A DNA stretch of 64,000 nucleotides, taken from assembly GCF_010015445.1 (NCBI RefSeq), contig NC_053115.1, positions 18,458,005 through 18,522,004 of the forward strand, read 5' to 3'. A program made the translations under genes and the position numbers. Below the pieces are notes generated by a model. That model saw only the letters and a program-made list of their open reading frames with translations, had not been told where the DNA came from and made no database searches. The DNA comes from Perca fluviatilis (Eukaryota > Chordata > Actinopteri > Perciformes > Percidae). Each line of letters opens with the position of its first letter. The stretch's first letter is position 1. Positions 25,601 to 34,932 of the stretch are shown here, in pieces.

Positions 25601-27286
25601 TAGATATATGCACATTTTTGGGAGCGCTCCAGAGTATGTACTCTTCTTTGGGGCACATAAGATCAGCTATGTAACTACGTGGGGAGTGCTAAGCAGTTGA
25701 AGCAGCAACAGACACACCCCTGTGTGCACAGTGTCATTCAGGTTGTGAAACAGGGTCTTTAAAGACACACAGGCATTCTTTATCTGTACAATGGACAAAA
25801 GACCTTTTTCACAGCCGACAATTTGACGTGTCATAGTAGGAAAAGCTCAGGTGAAATGTATTACATTAACAATGGCTCAGTTCCATTAAGTGTCCCAGAA
25901 AACAATTCCAATGAGCCAGCATGCACAATACCAGGACCGCTATCATTAGGTATAAAATATACCTAGGCTTTTCCTACTATGACAAGTCAGTCTGCCTCAA
26001 TTCTGTAGTCTCTATTAAAACAAGTGGAAAAAAAGTAGAAGAAAAAATTCCCAAACTGGTATGGTACATTATGACATTACTTATTTTCTATCATTTAAAA
26101 TTGTATACTTTATATACATATGTACTGAGCTATGCCTAAACTGGGCTGATACATATGAGCTTGATCATCTATGTTTATTACACCTACTAAACATTGGGGT
26201 AGCATATTCATTATGTTCCAGAGCTTAAGGCATATAGCTGTATTTCTTCTGTTGAGTCAGTTTAATACGTCTCTCCTGAAGACACTCAGGCTTCATTTAC
26301 ATTGCTATGTTTTACCTTCAAATTATAAAATGTGGGTTCTTTATTCCAAGCTTTTAGAAAATTATAAGTTTCATACTGTTGTCAATTTGAGAAATAAATT
26401 ATCATACTTATACATACCGGTATTTACATATTTATGTTTGTGTCACAAATGTTTTGAATTAGCTAAATTAATAACTGCTTTTATGTATCTTTAAAAGTTA
26501 AGATATATCCATCTGTAAATTACATCAGATGTTATGTACTGTACATGTGCGTTCAGCATTTGCATGTACACATTGGAGAAAAGGGAAGGAAAAGTTTAGC
26601 CCTGTGGCACTTTTCTTTAATAATTTATTTTTTATACATAATACACAAACGTAATTGTGCAATTTGTAAGAACAAAGGGATATCTCTACACACTAGGTTC
26701 TACTGGTACACTAGTGATGCAAATCTATGTAACACACTGACCTTCAAACAAGGGGCAGAAGTGCCTCCAGCAGGTGATACATCCTTGAGATGTGAACTGT
26801 CCCATGGCCGTCTCCAGAAGAAACATTGGGATACCACAAGAGAGCAGAAACAAGACGTACGGAACCAGAAATGCACCTGAGAGAAACATGACAAACATAT
26901 TAAAATATTGTTTCCTCTGTAAATATAATAAAAAGCCACATCACATCATTCCTGTTTGTTTTTAAGCACTGAGCATTTGAAATCTAGTGAAAAGGGCTGT
27001 AAACACAATAAAAAATACAGTTTTTGTATGCAAACATCACAGTGTTTTTTCCACATTTGTTGACATTATACTTTAATTAAGTGGAGGAATCCTGCTTACC
27101 TCCCCCATTTTTGTAGCATAAATAGGGGAACCTCCAGAGGTTTCCCAGTCCAACCAGGGTTCCAGCTACAGCCAGCAGAAATTCCACCTTGTTCGCCCAC
27201 TGGCCTCGATCCAACAGCTGAGTCTTCTTCACCAGACACTCATCCTGACTGGGCATCTCAAGGCTTTTAATTGACTCTCTTGACAT
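10412..27286 (-). CDS. slc6a13: Sodium/chloride-dependent GABA-type transporter (SLC6A13/GAT2-like), 3' end not found
   Basis: SLC6 plasma-membrane symporter importing a small amino acid (GABA/taurine/betaine class) with Na+ and Cl-. Coding exons, minus strand: 27286-27100, 26876-26742, 23718-23578, 22380-22299, 20908-20776, 16012-15878, 15756-15653, 14853-14729, 13989-13877, 13740-13603, 13372-13270, 10512-10412. All have GT/AG borders and compatible phases, giving 499 codons. Start [10 protein letters not shown] is the first ATG before TM1. Visible features: TM1 [25 protein letters not shown] after TM2; TM3 SYIVI tyrosine; EL2 N-glycosylation sites NAS and NAT; TM6 [19 protein letters not shown]7 [16 protein letters not shown]8 [24 protein letters not shown] and KGVRSTGK point to GAT2. 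About 100 C-terminal residues (TM11-12, tail) are missing. Orthology to slc6a13 itself is uncertain; a fish-specific paralogue is possible. A possible 5' exon with donor at 27586 lies at 27587-27848. Confidence 0.9.
10845..12270 (+). mobile_element. pogo/Tigger-like DNA transposon inside an SLC6 intron
   Basis: The left end has taatttccggactataagcc and the right end gcgcttaatagtctggaact, the inverted-repeat pair of the fish pogo-type element whose ends resemble CCGGACTATAAG. It carries a broken transposase on the plus strand. The host intron lies between SLC6 exons at 10512 and 13270. Borders are accurate to a few bases; the expected TA duplication is not clear because the right end is mutated. 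Confidence 0.85.
11130..12021 (+). pseudogene. pogo-type transposase pseudogene
   Basis: The frame opens [20 protein letters not shown], a psq/pogo helix-turn-helix domain, and continues [15 protein letters not shown] where an in-frame stop replaces the expected Trp codon (about 11257). After a frame disruption near 11430 comes the CENP-B-like domain ([10 protein letters not shown]) and the start of the DDE domain, [16 protein letters not shown], with the first catalytic Asp in NMDE. The following catalytic core is deleted: the sequence jumps after KGESSV to the C-terminal [18 protein letters not shown] and an acidic tail ending EEDSDQ. Not functional. Confidence 0.85.
12271..13269. other. 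SLC6 intron sequence without recognisable elements
   Basis: AT-rich intron between the 13372-13270 exon and the pogo insertion. No exon, repeat family or RNA gene was recognised. The ORFs here are shorter than 100 codons and lack motifs. Confidence 0.5.
15114..15488. mobile_element. MITE with AGGGACCATTC-type ends in an SLC6 intron
   Basis: Starts taagggaccattcag and ends aacagtccctaa, an imperfect inverted repeat. The interior (gagggtcattcaac, gtggggcgggtgggggtta) is the common percomorph MITE of this type. Non-coding. It lies between SLC6 exons 14853-14729 and 15756-15653. Confidence 0.7.
16228..16260. repeat. (ATT)n microsatellite
   Basis: Eleven clean ATT units in an SLC6 intron, just right of the 16012-15878 exon. 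Confidence 0.95.
16753..18646 (+). mobile_element. 5'-truncated LINE-2 with degenerate reverse transcriptase
   Basis: Plus-strand frames give RT blocks in order: VTPLLKKPN (about 17107), [45 protein letters not shown] (17370-17400), [18 protein letters not shown] (about 17545) and the catalytic YADDTQLI (about 17635). Frameshifts near 17140 and 17350, a stop at 17849 and a further break near 18050 disrupt the frame. The 3' end, aagtcgctttggataaaagc followed by aaatgacatgtaatgtaata, is the L2 tail. The endonuclease domain is missing. It sits inside the large SLC6 intron between exons 16012 and 20776. Confidence 0.9.
18647..19590 (+). mobile_element. L1-type LINE ORF2 fragment
   Basis: Starts directly after the L2 tail. 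Translation gives [27 protein letters not shown] and VSDHNALI, the last endonuclease blocks of L1 ORF2 (SRIDYFL and SDH with the catalytic Asp-His). It then continues through the linker ([24 protein letters not shown]) towards the RT start ([22 protein letters not shown]). The RT itself is absent. At least six in-frame stops show it is old. Confidence 0.8.
19584..19615. repeat. (ATC)n microsatellite
   Basis: About ten ATC units at the right end of the L1 fragment. Confidence 0.95.
20082..20469. mobile_element. MITE with TTAAAGGTGCCCTGCCA ends
   Basis: The left end TTAAAGGTGCCCTGCCA and right end TGGCAGGGCACCTTTAA are perfect inverted repeats of about 17 bp. The 388-bp element is non-coding. 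It lies in the SLC6 intron left of the 20908-20776 exon. Confidence 0.85.
21164..21195. repeat. Perfect 14-bp-arm hairpin
   Basis: GATTAGGTGTGAGC, then loop GGCT, then the exact reverse complement. Downstream at about 21285 is accattagggtcgaaacgtt, a phrase found in fish retroelement 3' regions, so the hairpin may be part of a retroelement tail. Confidence 0.85.
22800..23010 (+). pseudogene. Possible Harbinger-type nuclease N-terminal fragment
   Basis: Plus-strand reading [20 protein letters not shown] then, after a frame change, [10 protein letters not shown] resembles the N-terminus of PIF/Harbinger nucleases (RRxRxFRDRxDxLxxSDxxLxxRFRLP). Only about 70 codons and one frameshift; no DDE residues present. 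Weak assignment; it lies in an SLC6 intron. Confidence 0.35.
23230..23330 (+). mobile_element. Non-LTR retrotransposon 3' tail
   Basis: Ends cttggccaataaaggtgatt followed by a short (ATTCTG)n-like tail, the standard 3' end of a fish LINE family. A second copy of the same end (cttggccaataaagcggttt) is at about 56605-56630. Confidence 0.6.
23381..23424. repeat. (AATC)n microsatellite
   Basis: About eleven AATC units with one interruption. A shorter stretch of the same motif is at 14000-14028. Confidence 0.9.
25825..25988. mobile_element. Short MITE with about 28-bp inverted repeats
   Basis: Left gacgtgtcatagtaggaaaa and right ttttcctactatgacaagtc are inverted, with about 110 bp between the arms. 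Non-coding, in the SLC6 intron between 23718 and 26742. Confidence 0.7.
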
Positions 27287-27960
27287 GTTATGAACAGTAG
27301 CATATTAGTTACAAATACAATTAAGTCAGAATTGAAATGTCCTTTTGCCTCCTCCACATAGGACAAGAACTGTGAGACAAAACTACTCAACTGATTGTTT
27401 GGCAATGCTCATAGGCTTTGTTCATTTGTTGAATTTAAGCTTGCAGGATTATCAGGAATGGAAAGTTTTCACCAGCAAGTGTTTATCAGAAAACTGCATT
27501 TATTGGAGCACATTAAATAATTAAAGTGATGCATTTAGCAGCCCAGTGTAAAACAAAAACACAGTGAGGTACTTACCCCTCCATCACAAAGCCCCCTCCC
27601 TCATAAGAGCTTACAGCAACAGCAAACTGATCAGTATTCCTCTCAGCTGGGTTCACCGCAGGATCTCTATAACATGTCACGAGGAGACCTAGAGTGAGAA
27701 ACATGGTTTTCTTTGACTCCTCTATGACGTATTTTTTGTCGAAAGTGTTTGGCTCTGACAAAGTTCCAAGGTATACCACTTTCCTGCTGTATTTGTCCAC
27801 TGAGGCAGGGGCAGTTTGAGTCATTGAGATTAGCACATTTGCTTGCAACTAAACCAAATCAGCTGAGCTGTCTCTGTTGTGTCAGAGGCTGCACACAGCC
27901 TGCAGTTATCTGCCAAATGGGAATTTGTAGCTTTTAGGGCATAATTAATTCAAATAATAA

Positions 27961-28225
27961 CGGAAGAGGATTAGGGCCACATTTGAAAAATGTATTTGAG
28001 TTCTGACTTTAAAGTCAGAATTCTGAGAAAAAAAAAGTCAGAATTCTGACTGTTCTCTTAATACATCCATGACTATAATACAAAAACTATAAAACAGACG
28101 ATCCCATTGAAGTCAATGCAATTTGACGTGTGTTAGGATCATAATTTAGACAAAGTCAAAATTCTGACTTTTTCTCAGAATTCTGACTCACAACTTTCTT
28201 TTCATGTGGCTGTAATCCTCTTCCG
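27961..28225. mobile_element. MITE with CGGAAGAGGATTA ends
   Basis: Left cggaagaggattagggccac and right gtggctgtaatcctcttccg form imperfect inverted repeats of about 20 bp. Inside, the motif tcagaattctgac occurs repeatedly in both directions. Located just upstream of the SLC6 coding start. Confidence 0.75.
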
Positions 28226-29322
28226 TACATGTTCATACTGTATTGCATCTTATTGCTTAGTTACATGTAAGCACAGCTCTAACATGTACATCTTCAACTC
28301 TTCATTCATTATTACTTTGTATTTTCATCTTTATGATCTCCGATTAACTATACTTTTCTATTTTACCTGAATCCAACCGTTTATATTTCACTGACTTCCT
28401 TCTTCTAGTTTAACTACTATACTTCTCCTGCTACTGGGACACTTACATTTACCACCGTGGCTTCGATAAAGTTTATCTTATCTCAGCATTATAAATAACA
28501 TCTAGAATGTGTGAATGAAATATGTATACACCTTTTCAGTGGTTGACTATAATTTGATGCATTTAAATAAAATTAAACGTGATACATTTAATTTATATAA
28601 CTCATCTACATGTCTGAAAAATCTGAAAGTAAATATCTTGATGCCTTGAGGAAATACAGTACTACAAACACATAAGCAGAGTTATCAAATATGACAACTA
28701 ATTACTGCAATTTAAGTTTAAGCTGGTTTATCTACAATTCAGAAGCAACCAAAAAAAGCACCCATATTATCCTCATTTTCAGGTTCATAACTGTATTTTA
28801 AGGTTGTACCAGAATAGGTTTATATGGTTTAATTTCCAAAAACAAACCATATTTTTGTTGTACTGCACAGCTCTCACTGCTGTAGATCCTCTTTTCACCT
28901 GGTTTCTGTTTTAGCTACAGAGTGAGACCTCTTTTCATCTTCTTCTGTACTCTTTGATTGCACTCGCACATGCGCAGTAGCTCAGATGTAGATCATGTCA
29001 GCTAGCTAACTCTAGAGACAGTAAAAGAAAGCCTGTTTCGCCAACTTTGGTCAGTTCCAAGCAAGGGGGTAAGCTTCGCTTCAGAACTCGAACCTCCTAT
29101 GGTGCCATTTTTTTGCTACCTGGCCATCACCTCAACTGATTAGCATTCATTTTGGCGCCACTTAACAGCGAATAACTTTACATCTGAAGCGTTTAAAGAC
29201 TCCATTTGTCCATTGTTTAGTTCTAAAGAAACACAATGTATAACAGGCCTCATGTTATGGCTCCGTAGCAGACGTTTTAATAAAAATAGGCTAACGATTG
29301 TGTCACATAGAGGAATTACAGT

Positions 29323-29693
29323 TGTCAAACAGGCTCATGGCCTGTGGCAAATAAATGAGGGGACACCAACAACAGGTATAGGCCAATCAAAAGATATTTT
29401 ATTATAAATCAAAACTAGTAACTTTAAAGAAAAAGGAATGAGGTGTGAGAAGGTCAATGTAAGTTGTATGCAAAGTGCATGGATGAATGAATCTGTATAG
29501 GTGTAAATGACTGAATGAAAAGTAGAACTAGAAAGGAACAAACCAAACAAAGTCATACCTGAGGAGCAGAGAGAGAGAACAAAGTGATTAGAGGCAACTT
29601 AAATACCTGAGCCCAGGTGGCTCCAATCTACTAACGACCCTCTTCTGCCTGCAGGAGGAACCACCCCTGCACTGCAGAGGTGGGGTCGTAACA
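29323..29693 (-). repeat. 3' LTR of the retroelement (371 bp)
   Basis: Partner of 33831-34214. It shares gctcatggcctgtggcaaat and the whole body including aagatattttattataaatc. It is preceded on the minus strand by the polypurine tract at 29703-29694. Confidence 0.9.
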
Positions 29694-29781
29694 TCCCCTT
29701 AAAATGAGGGTCCCACCCTCAGCCCCAAAATTTTGCCTACCCTATTCAAAAAGTTCCCCAAAAAGAGAGGAAAAAAACAAC

Positions 29782-30497
29782 TCAAGCACAGTTCTTAGCA
29801 GTTGCCCCGTGGCCATAGTTCTGGTTGCATCCAGGTTGATTCCAGTAGTTGTAACCTTGATTCCAGTTCTGGCCCTGGTCTCCACAGCCCCTGCCGCGTC
29901 CTCTGTATCCATGGCCAACATACTGCTGCTGCCGGTAGACCTCTTTGGGTTGGGCTCTCTTGATTTCACACTTCCTTCCACCGACCTTGTGGCATTTCTT
30001 CTCCATAACCTTCTTGACAGAAGTCTCTTTCTTATATGTGATGAACACAAATCCCCTCTTTCCTGTCCTTGATCTTGTGGAAGCTCAATGGTCCCAACCT
30101 CTCCAAAGGATCCAAAGTACTCCTGAATGACTTCCTTTGAGGTGTCCGGGTTAAGGCCTCCCACAAAGATTTTCTTGACTGGATCCTTCTTCATGGCCAT
30201 GGCTTTCTTTGGGTTGATCACTCTGCCATCAAGCCTGTGCACCTTCTGTTCCAGAACCTTTTCTGCACTGGCTGAATCTTTAAAGAAAATGAAGCCAAAG
30301 CCCCTTGACCGGCCTGTCTGCTGGTCCATCTTTATGGTGCAATCTGTCACCTCACCAAATGTAGTGAAGTAATCTTTAAGATCCTTCTTGCTCGTTTCCC
30401 AGCTGAGACCACCAACAAACATTTTCCCCGCATCCTCCTTGCGTGAGGCAGAGCGGGTAACAGCCCAACCTGGAAAAACCTCAGAAGACAGCTGCAA
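29782..30497 (-). pseudogene. hnrnpab: Intronless hnRNP A/B sequence fused to element sequence inside the LTR element
   Basis: On the minus strand the frame starts with element-type sequence ([13 protein letters not shown], like the pol segment after the protease in fish gypsy elements) and passes without a stop into hnRNP A/B at about 30442. RRM1 has RNP2 MFVGGLSW and RNP1 RGFGFIFF; the linker [20 protein letters not shown] leads to RRM2, whose RNP2 is IFVGGLNP. A frameshift at about 30060 moves the rest ([36 protein letters not shown]) to another frame ending at 29782. The Gly/Tyr-rich tail is shortened. No introns, so it came from spliced mRNA. hnRNP A/B proteins bind RNA in the nucleus. 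The parent gene is elsewhere in the genome. As it stands the copy is broken once. Confidence 0.85.
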
Positions 30498-30504
30498 TCT
30501 GGAG

Positions 30505-30910
30505 ATACCTTCACAGGGAGTACTGAAACTTGCTTCTTAAAGATGTTAATTTTGCCATCTGCCCACACTTTACTACCTGCCAAGTCATTCCCCAAAATCA
30601 TGTGCACTCCCTCTACTGGCAACTGGGGTCTAACCCCAACAGCTACATCACCCTCTACCAGACCACATTTAAGGGTAATGTCATGTAAAGGAGAAAAGAA
30701 TGGAACTAATCCCATGCCACGCATCACAACACAACTGCCAGTATCAGACTCCTCGGATAACGGCAAGACAGATTCCAAAAGAAAAGAATCTAAAGCTCCA
30801 GTGTCTCTTAAGATCTTAATTGGGACATTGTGGTTGCCATCTACCAAAGACAGCACCATCTGAAATAAAGGCTGAAAAATCACCTTTGGAAGACTCAAAA
30901 CCAAACTCAA
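30505..30910 (-). pseudogene. Retropepsin-like aspartic protease domain
   Basis: Minus-strand frame with the active-site motif LRDTGALDSFLL (D-T-G) near 30825, preceded by VDGNHNVPIKI, and ending with the protease C-terminal GNDLAGSKVWADG near 30555. This is the layout of gypsy/ERV retropepsins (substrate-cleaving Asp-Thr-Gly, then a later ILG-like strand). The frame then breaks at about 30500, just before the region joined to hnRNP sequence. Confidence 0.7.
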
Positions 30911-31316
30911 CTATTTGCTGAGAAAACTCACCCTGGTGGTCAGAGGCTGTAACAGGAACTGCCATTACAGCAGGTTTAGCTTGACCTAACTTTTTCAAAT
31001 GAAGTGGAGGACAATCTTCCTTCCAATGTCCTTCAACTAAACAGTAGCGACAGGTATTAACCTTAACCAGTGCTGTAGGTCCCCCAGAACCAAACTTCTG
31101 CTGAGGCCTTTGAAACAAAGCTCCAGACAAAGATGACCTACTAGTCCCAAGAGTAAAGTTATCTTTATAGTACATGTCACTGTTTAACTCAAAATGGCTT
31201 TTATGTGTCAACCTGTACTCATCTGCAAGAACTGCTGCATCACTCGGAGACTTAACTTTACGTTCATTAATGTATGTAGCAACCTGGTCAGACACAGAAT
31301 CTTTGAACTGTTCCAA
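30816..31316 (-). pseudogene. Gag C-terminus with CCHC zinc knuckle
   Basis: This continues gag on the far side of the hAT insertion. It begins MEQFKDSVSDQVATYINERK and has a nucleic-acid-binding zinc knuckle CRYCLVEGHWKEDC (C-x2-C-x4-H-x4-C) near its middle. It then overlaps the protease frame, so gag and pro are out of frame here, by frameshifting or by decay. Confidence 0.75.
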
Positions 31317-31317
31317 C

Positions 31318-32418
31318 TAGGGCTGAACGATTAATTGCATTTGCGATAATATCGCGATATGTTAAAACGCGATTTCCTAATCGCAAAGGCTGCGATTTGG
31401 TCACGTGACTCACGAGAGCAAATCAGTCCGCACTCCGTAGTTCGCAGAGAAAGCATCAACTTAGCACGCTAACGGTACGCCGTACCTTGAGCAGATTTCT
31501 GTCATTCAAACAACTCTGAGTTGTAGTTTAAAACTTGTAAGGGTTTTATTCGGGCTCCAGTCCACACATGCAGTTAATGAATACAGGCACACAGAACTGA
31601 AGGCTCGGTTAGCAACGATTAGCTCTGATTAGCAGTTAGCTCCGGTTAGCTCCATTATAAAGATATGGAGCGGAGGAGACTGCCGCGGAGAGGGGTAACA
31701 ACCAGACTCTGATAAATGACGTTCGGGGAGCTGTCACAGCAGCGTGGCCACGGTACAGTAAGCTAATCCCACGGCAACACCAGCATGCTACTACTAACGT
31801 AACGATAGCCTCTCTGAGCTAGTGCAGCGTCGTTGACGCTGTCATGCACACGGCATGCAACTTCATGAGGGAGGGAGGGGCTGGAGGCAGCTCCTCTCTG
31901 TGCGCTGTTAAAGAAAATACACCGATGTATATATTTTACTTATTTAACTGTCTAGTAAAGTTCAAAGACAGTGTTTAAAAAATGCAATCCACATGTTTAC
32001 ATAGGTCTATGTAAATAATAATTAAATAATCTAAATACTACGAAGTGTTGTAAAGCCACATTTGTTTTTATATTTCTGCAATCTGCACTTTAGTGTGATT
32101 TATTTCTGACTTTCATATGAATGTTTCCACAAGGCTTGGTCAGTGCTCAATATACTACTGGGATTGAAGTAGTTAAATAAAAGAAGTCATTCATATAAAT
32201 TCACGCATCACCTAATTTCACCATCACATACAGGCCTGGCCTCCAGGAAAGAACAGCTTGTTTAATCTAATCTTGTGAAGTTCATACTATACAATGATTG
32301 ATTGCTAGTTTTTGTTGACTAATACAGAAGACAGAGCTTAAAAAATAATCTCATATCGAATCGCAATATTTTTTAAATAAATCGCAATTAGATTATTTTC
32401 AAAAATCGTTCAGCCCTA
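31318..32418. mobile_element. hAT-type non-autonomous element inside gag
   Basis: The left end TAGGGCTGAACGATT and right end AATCGTTCAGCCCTA are perfect inverted repeats. It is flanked by GTTCCAAC (31310-31317) and GCTCCAAC (32419-32426), an 8-bp target duplication with one difference. Subterminal tcgcgat/atcgcaa motifs are repeated. No transposase coding was recognised in 1.1 kb. Confidence 0.85.
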
Positions 32419-33134
32419 GCTCCAACACAATCAAGTTAGACAGACCCTCAAAAGTACCAACTTCAGAAGCTGTGCACCAACGATTAAATGCAGAAGTCAA
32501 ATCTCGAACAAACTCAGAATAGGTTTGTGAATCTAGCTTTTCCCTATAACGAAAGCGTTGACGATATGCCTCCGGCACAAGCTCATAGCCCTTCAGGACT
32601 ACTGATTTAACTTTAGCAAAAACTTTACCATCAGCTACACTCTGTGCTGAAAAAGCCTCAAATGCTTTCCCTGTCAGTGCACATTGCAACAACATAGTCA
32701 TGTCCAAATCTGACCAAGCCCTAGCTCCTGCAATACGCTCAAATAAAGTAAGTATCTGGATCTGACTACAGAAATTTAGGCAACAAACAAAGATTCCGTG
32801 ACACATCAAACTGTGGTGCTCCTTCTGGCCTATTAACATTTTGCAATCGCGCTATTTCCAACTGCAATCGCAACAACTCCCTCTGCTGTTCAAAAGTTAA
32901 AGGGCTAGACTGAAAACTAACCCCCTCACTACTAGCAGACTGTCCCCAAAGAACACCTTCCTCTCTAAGACCCTGCTGTAATCTAGCCTTAATGGTCTCT
33001 TTAAGTTTTTTATCAGCAATCTCAATCTGATAATGGTCAGCAATTTCAATTAACTGTTCCTTAGTACACAACTCTAAAGCTAACTCTGAAGGAGCCTGAA
33101 CAAAACTACTCAAAATGGAAGACATTTTCCTCAA
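32399..33134 (-). pseudogene. Gag N-terminal and capsid part of the LTR element
   Basis: The first frame (33134-32766) starts at the first ATGs after the leader and reads SELALELCTKEQLIEIADHY, then FDVSRNLCLLPKF. A second frame (32839-32399) carries the capsid-like part LFERIAGARAWSDLDMTMLL and YRQRFRYREKLDSQTYSEFV. The two overlap near 32770, so a frameshift separates them. The capsid region is then broken by the hAT at 31318-32418. It would have formed the structural core. The family is common among fish LTR elements, where such ORFs are often left as uncharacterised proteins. Confidence 0.7.
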
Positions 33135-33830
33135 ACAATATAACTATTACAAATGCTGAGAAAAAAAAAATATATATACAACTCACCCGCTGCCAGTCTG
33201 GGTTTAAGGACAGGAGCCACACTCCACTATCCTCCAAAACAACTAACTAACCCCTGGTCTTCGTGCAGTCACATGTGGTGGGATTTTATGCACACAAAAC
33301 CAGCGGCGTGGAAAAGACAACCAAAACCTGGTGGCCCCTCCCACATCCCTGGAGGTGCTCCCGAGCCAATGTAGGGAAAAGGAAAAGGGAAGCTCTACCC
33401 ACGTTCACTGCCACCTAAAACAAAAACACCACGAGCCTCCTATGGACACTCGCTGATAAGCCTAAACAGGAGAGGACTCCCACCTAAACAAAAACCCAGA
33501 ACAGGCCCAAAGTGAATTGCTAACCAATTTAGCTATAAAGCTAACTGAATAAGAGGAACACATGGCTCTCAATGCTCTCTCCAATAATATTGGCCATACC
33601 AAAGCATCCCCTCAAACAAAAGTTTGGCAATCCAAGCAAGACTAACAAAACTACTAACCCAAATAAACTACAAAACAAATAAGCCAAACTACAAGTAAAC
33701 AAAACAAATCAATAAGGCAAAACTAGTCTAAACAAAACTTTAATCAACTACTGAAAATTGTCAAAGTAAACTCAAACACTAAAGCAAGACTAAAGTATAA
33801 TTAAATTTAGCTTAAAGACGAGCCCCCACT

Positions 33831-34214
33831 TGTCACAAACCGGCTCATGGCCTGTGGCAAATAAATGAGGGGACACCAACAACAGGTATAGGCTAATCAA
33901 AAGATATTTTATTATAAATCAAAACTAGTAACTTTAAATAAAGAAAAAGGAATGAGGTGTGAGAATGTCATAATGTAAGGTGTATGCAAAGTGCATGGAT
34001 GAATGAACCTGTATAGGTGTAAATGACTGAATGAAAACTAAGTAGAACTAGAAAGGAACAAACCAAACCAAGTCACACCTGGAGAAGCAGAGAGAGAGAA
34101 CAAAGTGATTAGAGGCAACTTAAATACCTGAGCCCAGGTGGTTCCAATCTACTAACGACCCTCCTCTGCCTGCAGGAGGAACCACCCCTGCACTGCAGAG
34201 GTGGGGTCGTAACA
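33831..34214 (-). repeat. 5' LTR of the retroelement (384 bp)
   Basis: Begins TGTTACGACCCC and ends in GTTTGTGACA on the minus strand. It is very similar to the 29323-29693 LTR, with a few small insertions or deletions (for example the extra taaa near 33940). The high similarity suggests a fairly young insertion. Confidence 0.9.
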
Positions 34215-34932
34215 CCGTATAGTACAGGATAAGCTTGCAGGCAGTTTCGATTTACATTAGCTGTTTAGGATTAATTACTAATGTTAACTAGCATTTTAGT
34301 TAGCAATAATTAGCCTGTGCCCATGTTATCTCCTTACATATACCGATACTTCTCTGTAAGATTGGGAATGATTGAGATTTCTCTTGGCACAGCTACCAGA
34401 AGACTTACAACTTTCAGACAGGTTGCTCACGTCACATTTACGTTGTCCCTCTCAGTTGGAGGCTGCGCAGTAAAGCTGTCCATCACCGAAAAAGTGCTTC
34501 TAATAGCCTTCACTGGTCTGCGTCCAGAGCAACGGGATCTATTGGTCCATTATATACTGTCTATGGTTACAAGGCAGGATTAGCTGGGAGACTTCTAAAT
34601 GAGGACGCACATGTAAGTAGTTCTTTTGTAGATTATGGTGAACTTGTGTGTGTTGTAGCAGTGCTTTTGCTATTGAGAACGAGGTAGCATGCTAACGCTA
34701 GCGGGCTAACGGTTGTGGTTAGCCACCTCGTTTCGGACTGTGACGTCACAATCCGAGCCGATTTTAAACAGCTCACCCGGAGACTGAAGGCAGGACACAT
34801 TCAGAAACCATATCACAACTCAAAACACCATGGATGGATTTTTTTCAAAGTTTGTATGTGTGTGGAAGCACCAGAGACACAAAATAACACCCCAAATCCC
34901 AGAAAAAGTTTTTTTTTCATAATATGGGCACT

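Larger units (their letters stand above)
29323..34214 (-). mobile_element. LTR retroelement (ERV/gypsy-like) with gag, pro and a captured hnRNP A/B sequence
   Basis: Two direct repeats (29323-29693 and 33831-34214) are the LTRs, starting TGTTACGACC and ending in TGACA-type sequence on the minus strand (TG...CA). The primer-binding site is TGGGGGCTCGTC (33828-33817), two bases inside the 5' LTR, matching the first 12 bases of the tRNA-Pro site of gammaretroviruses. A polypurine tract TTTAAGGGGA precedes the 3' LTR. Flanks are CAGT (29319-29322) and CCGT (34215-34218); the empty site in a related copy reads CCGT, so this is a 4-bp target duplication with one later change. Gag with a CCHC knuckle and an aspartic protease remain, with frameshifts. 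Reverse transcriptase, RNase H and integrase are absent; an hnRNP A/B-derived coding segment is in their place. Defective. Confidence 0.85.

Noticed and set aside
30347..30910. 187-codon ORF as one continuous protein
   Set aside because: Only the first part is protease. After about 30500 it reads the hnRNP region in the wrong frame.
34317..34583. 88-codon plus-strand ORF repeated at 4966-5289 and 6338-6550 as a conserved protein
   Set aside because: The three ORFs are similar only because they are copies of the same transposon. The opposite strand reads more like coding sequence (HYCAASN), and the frame is not kept between copies.
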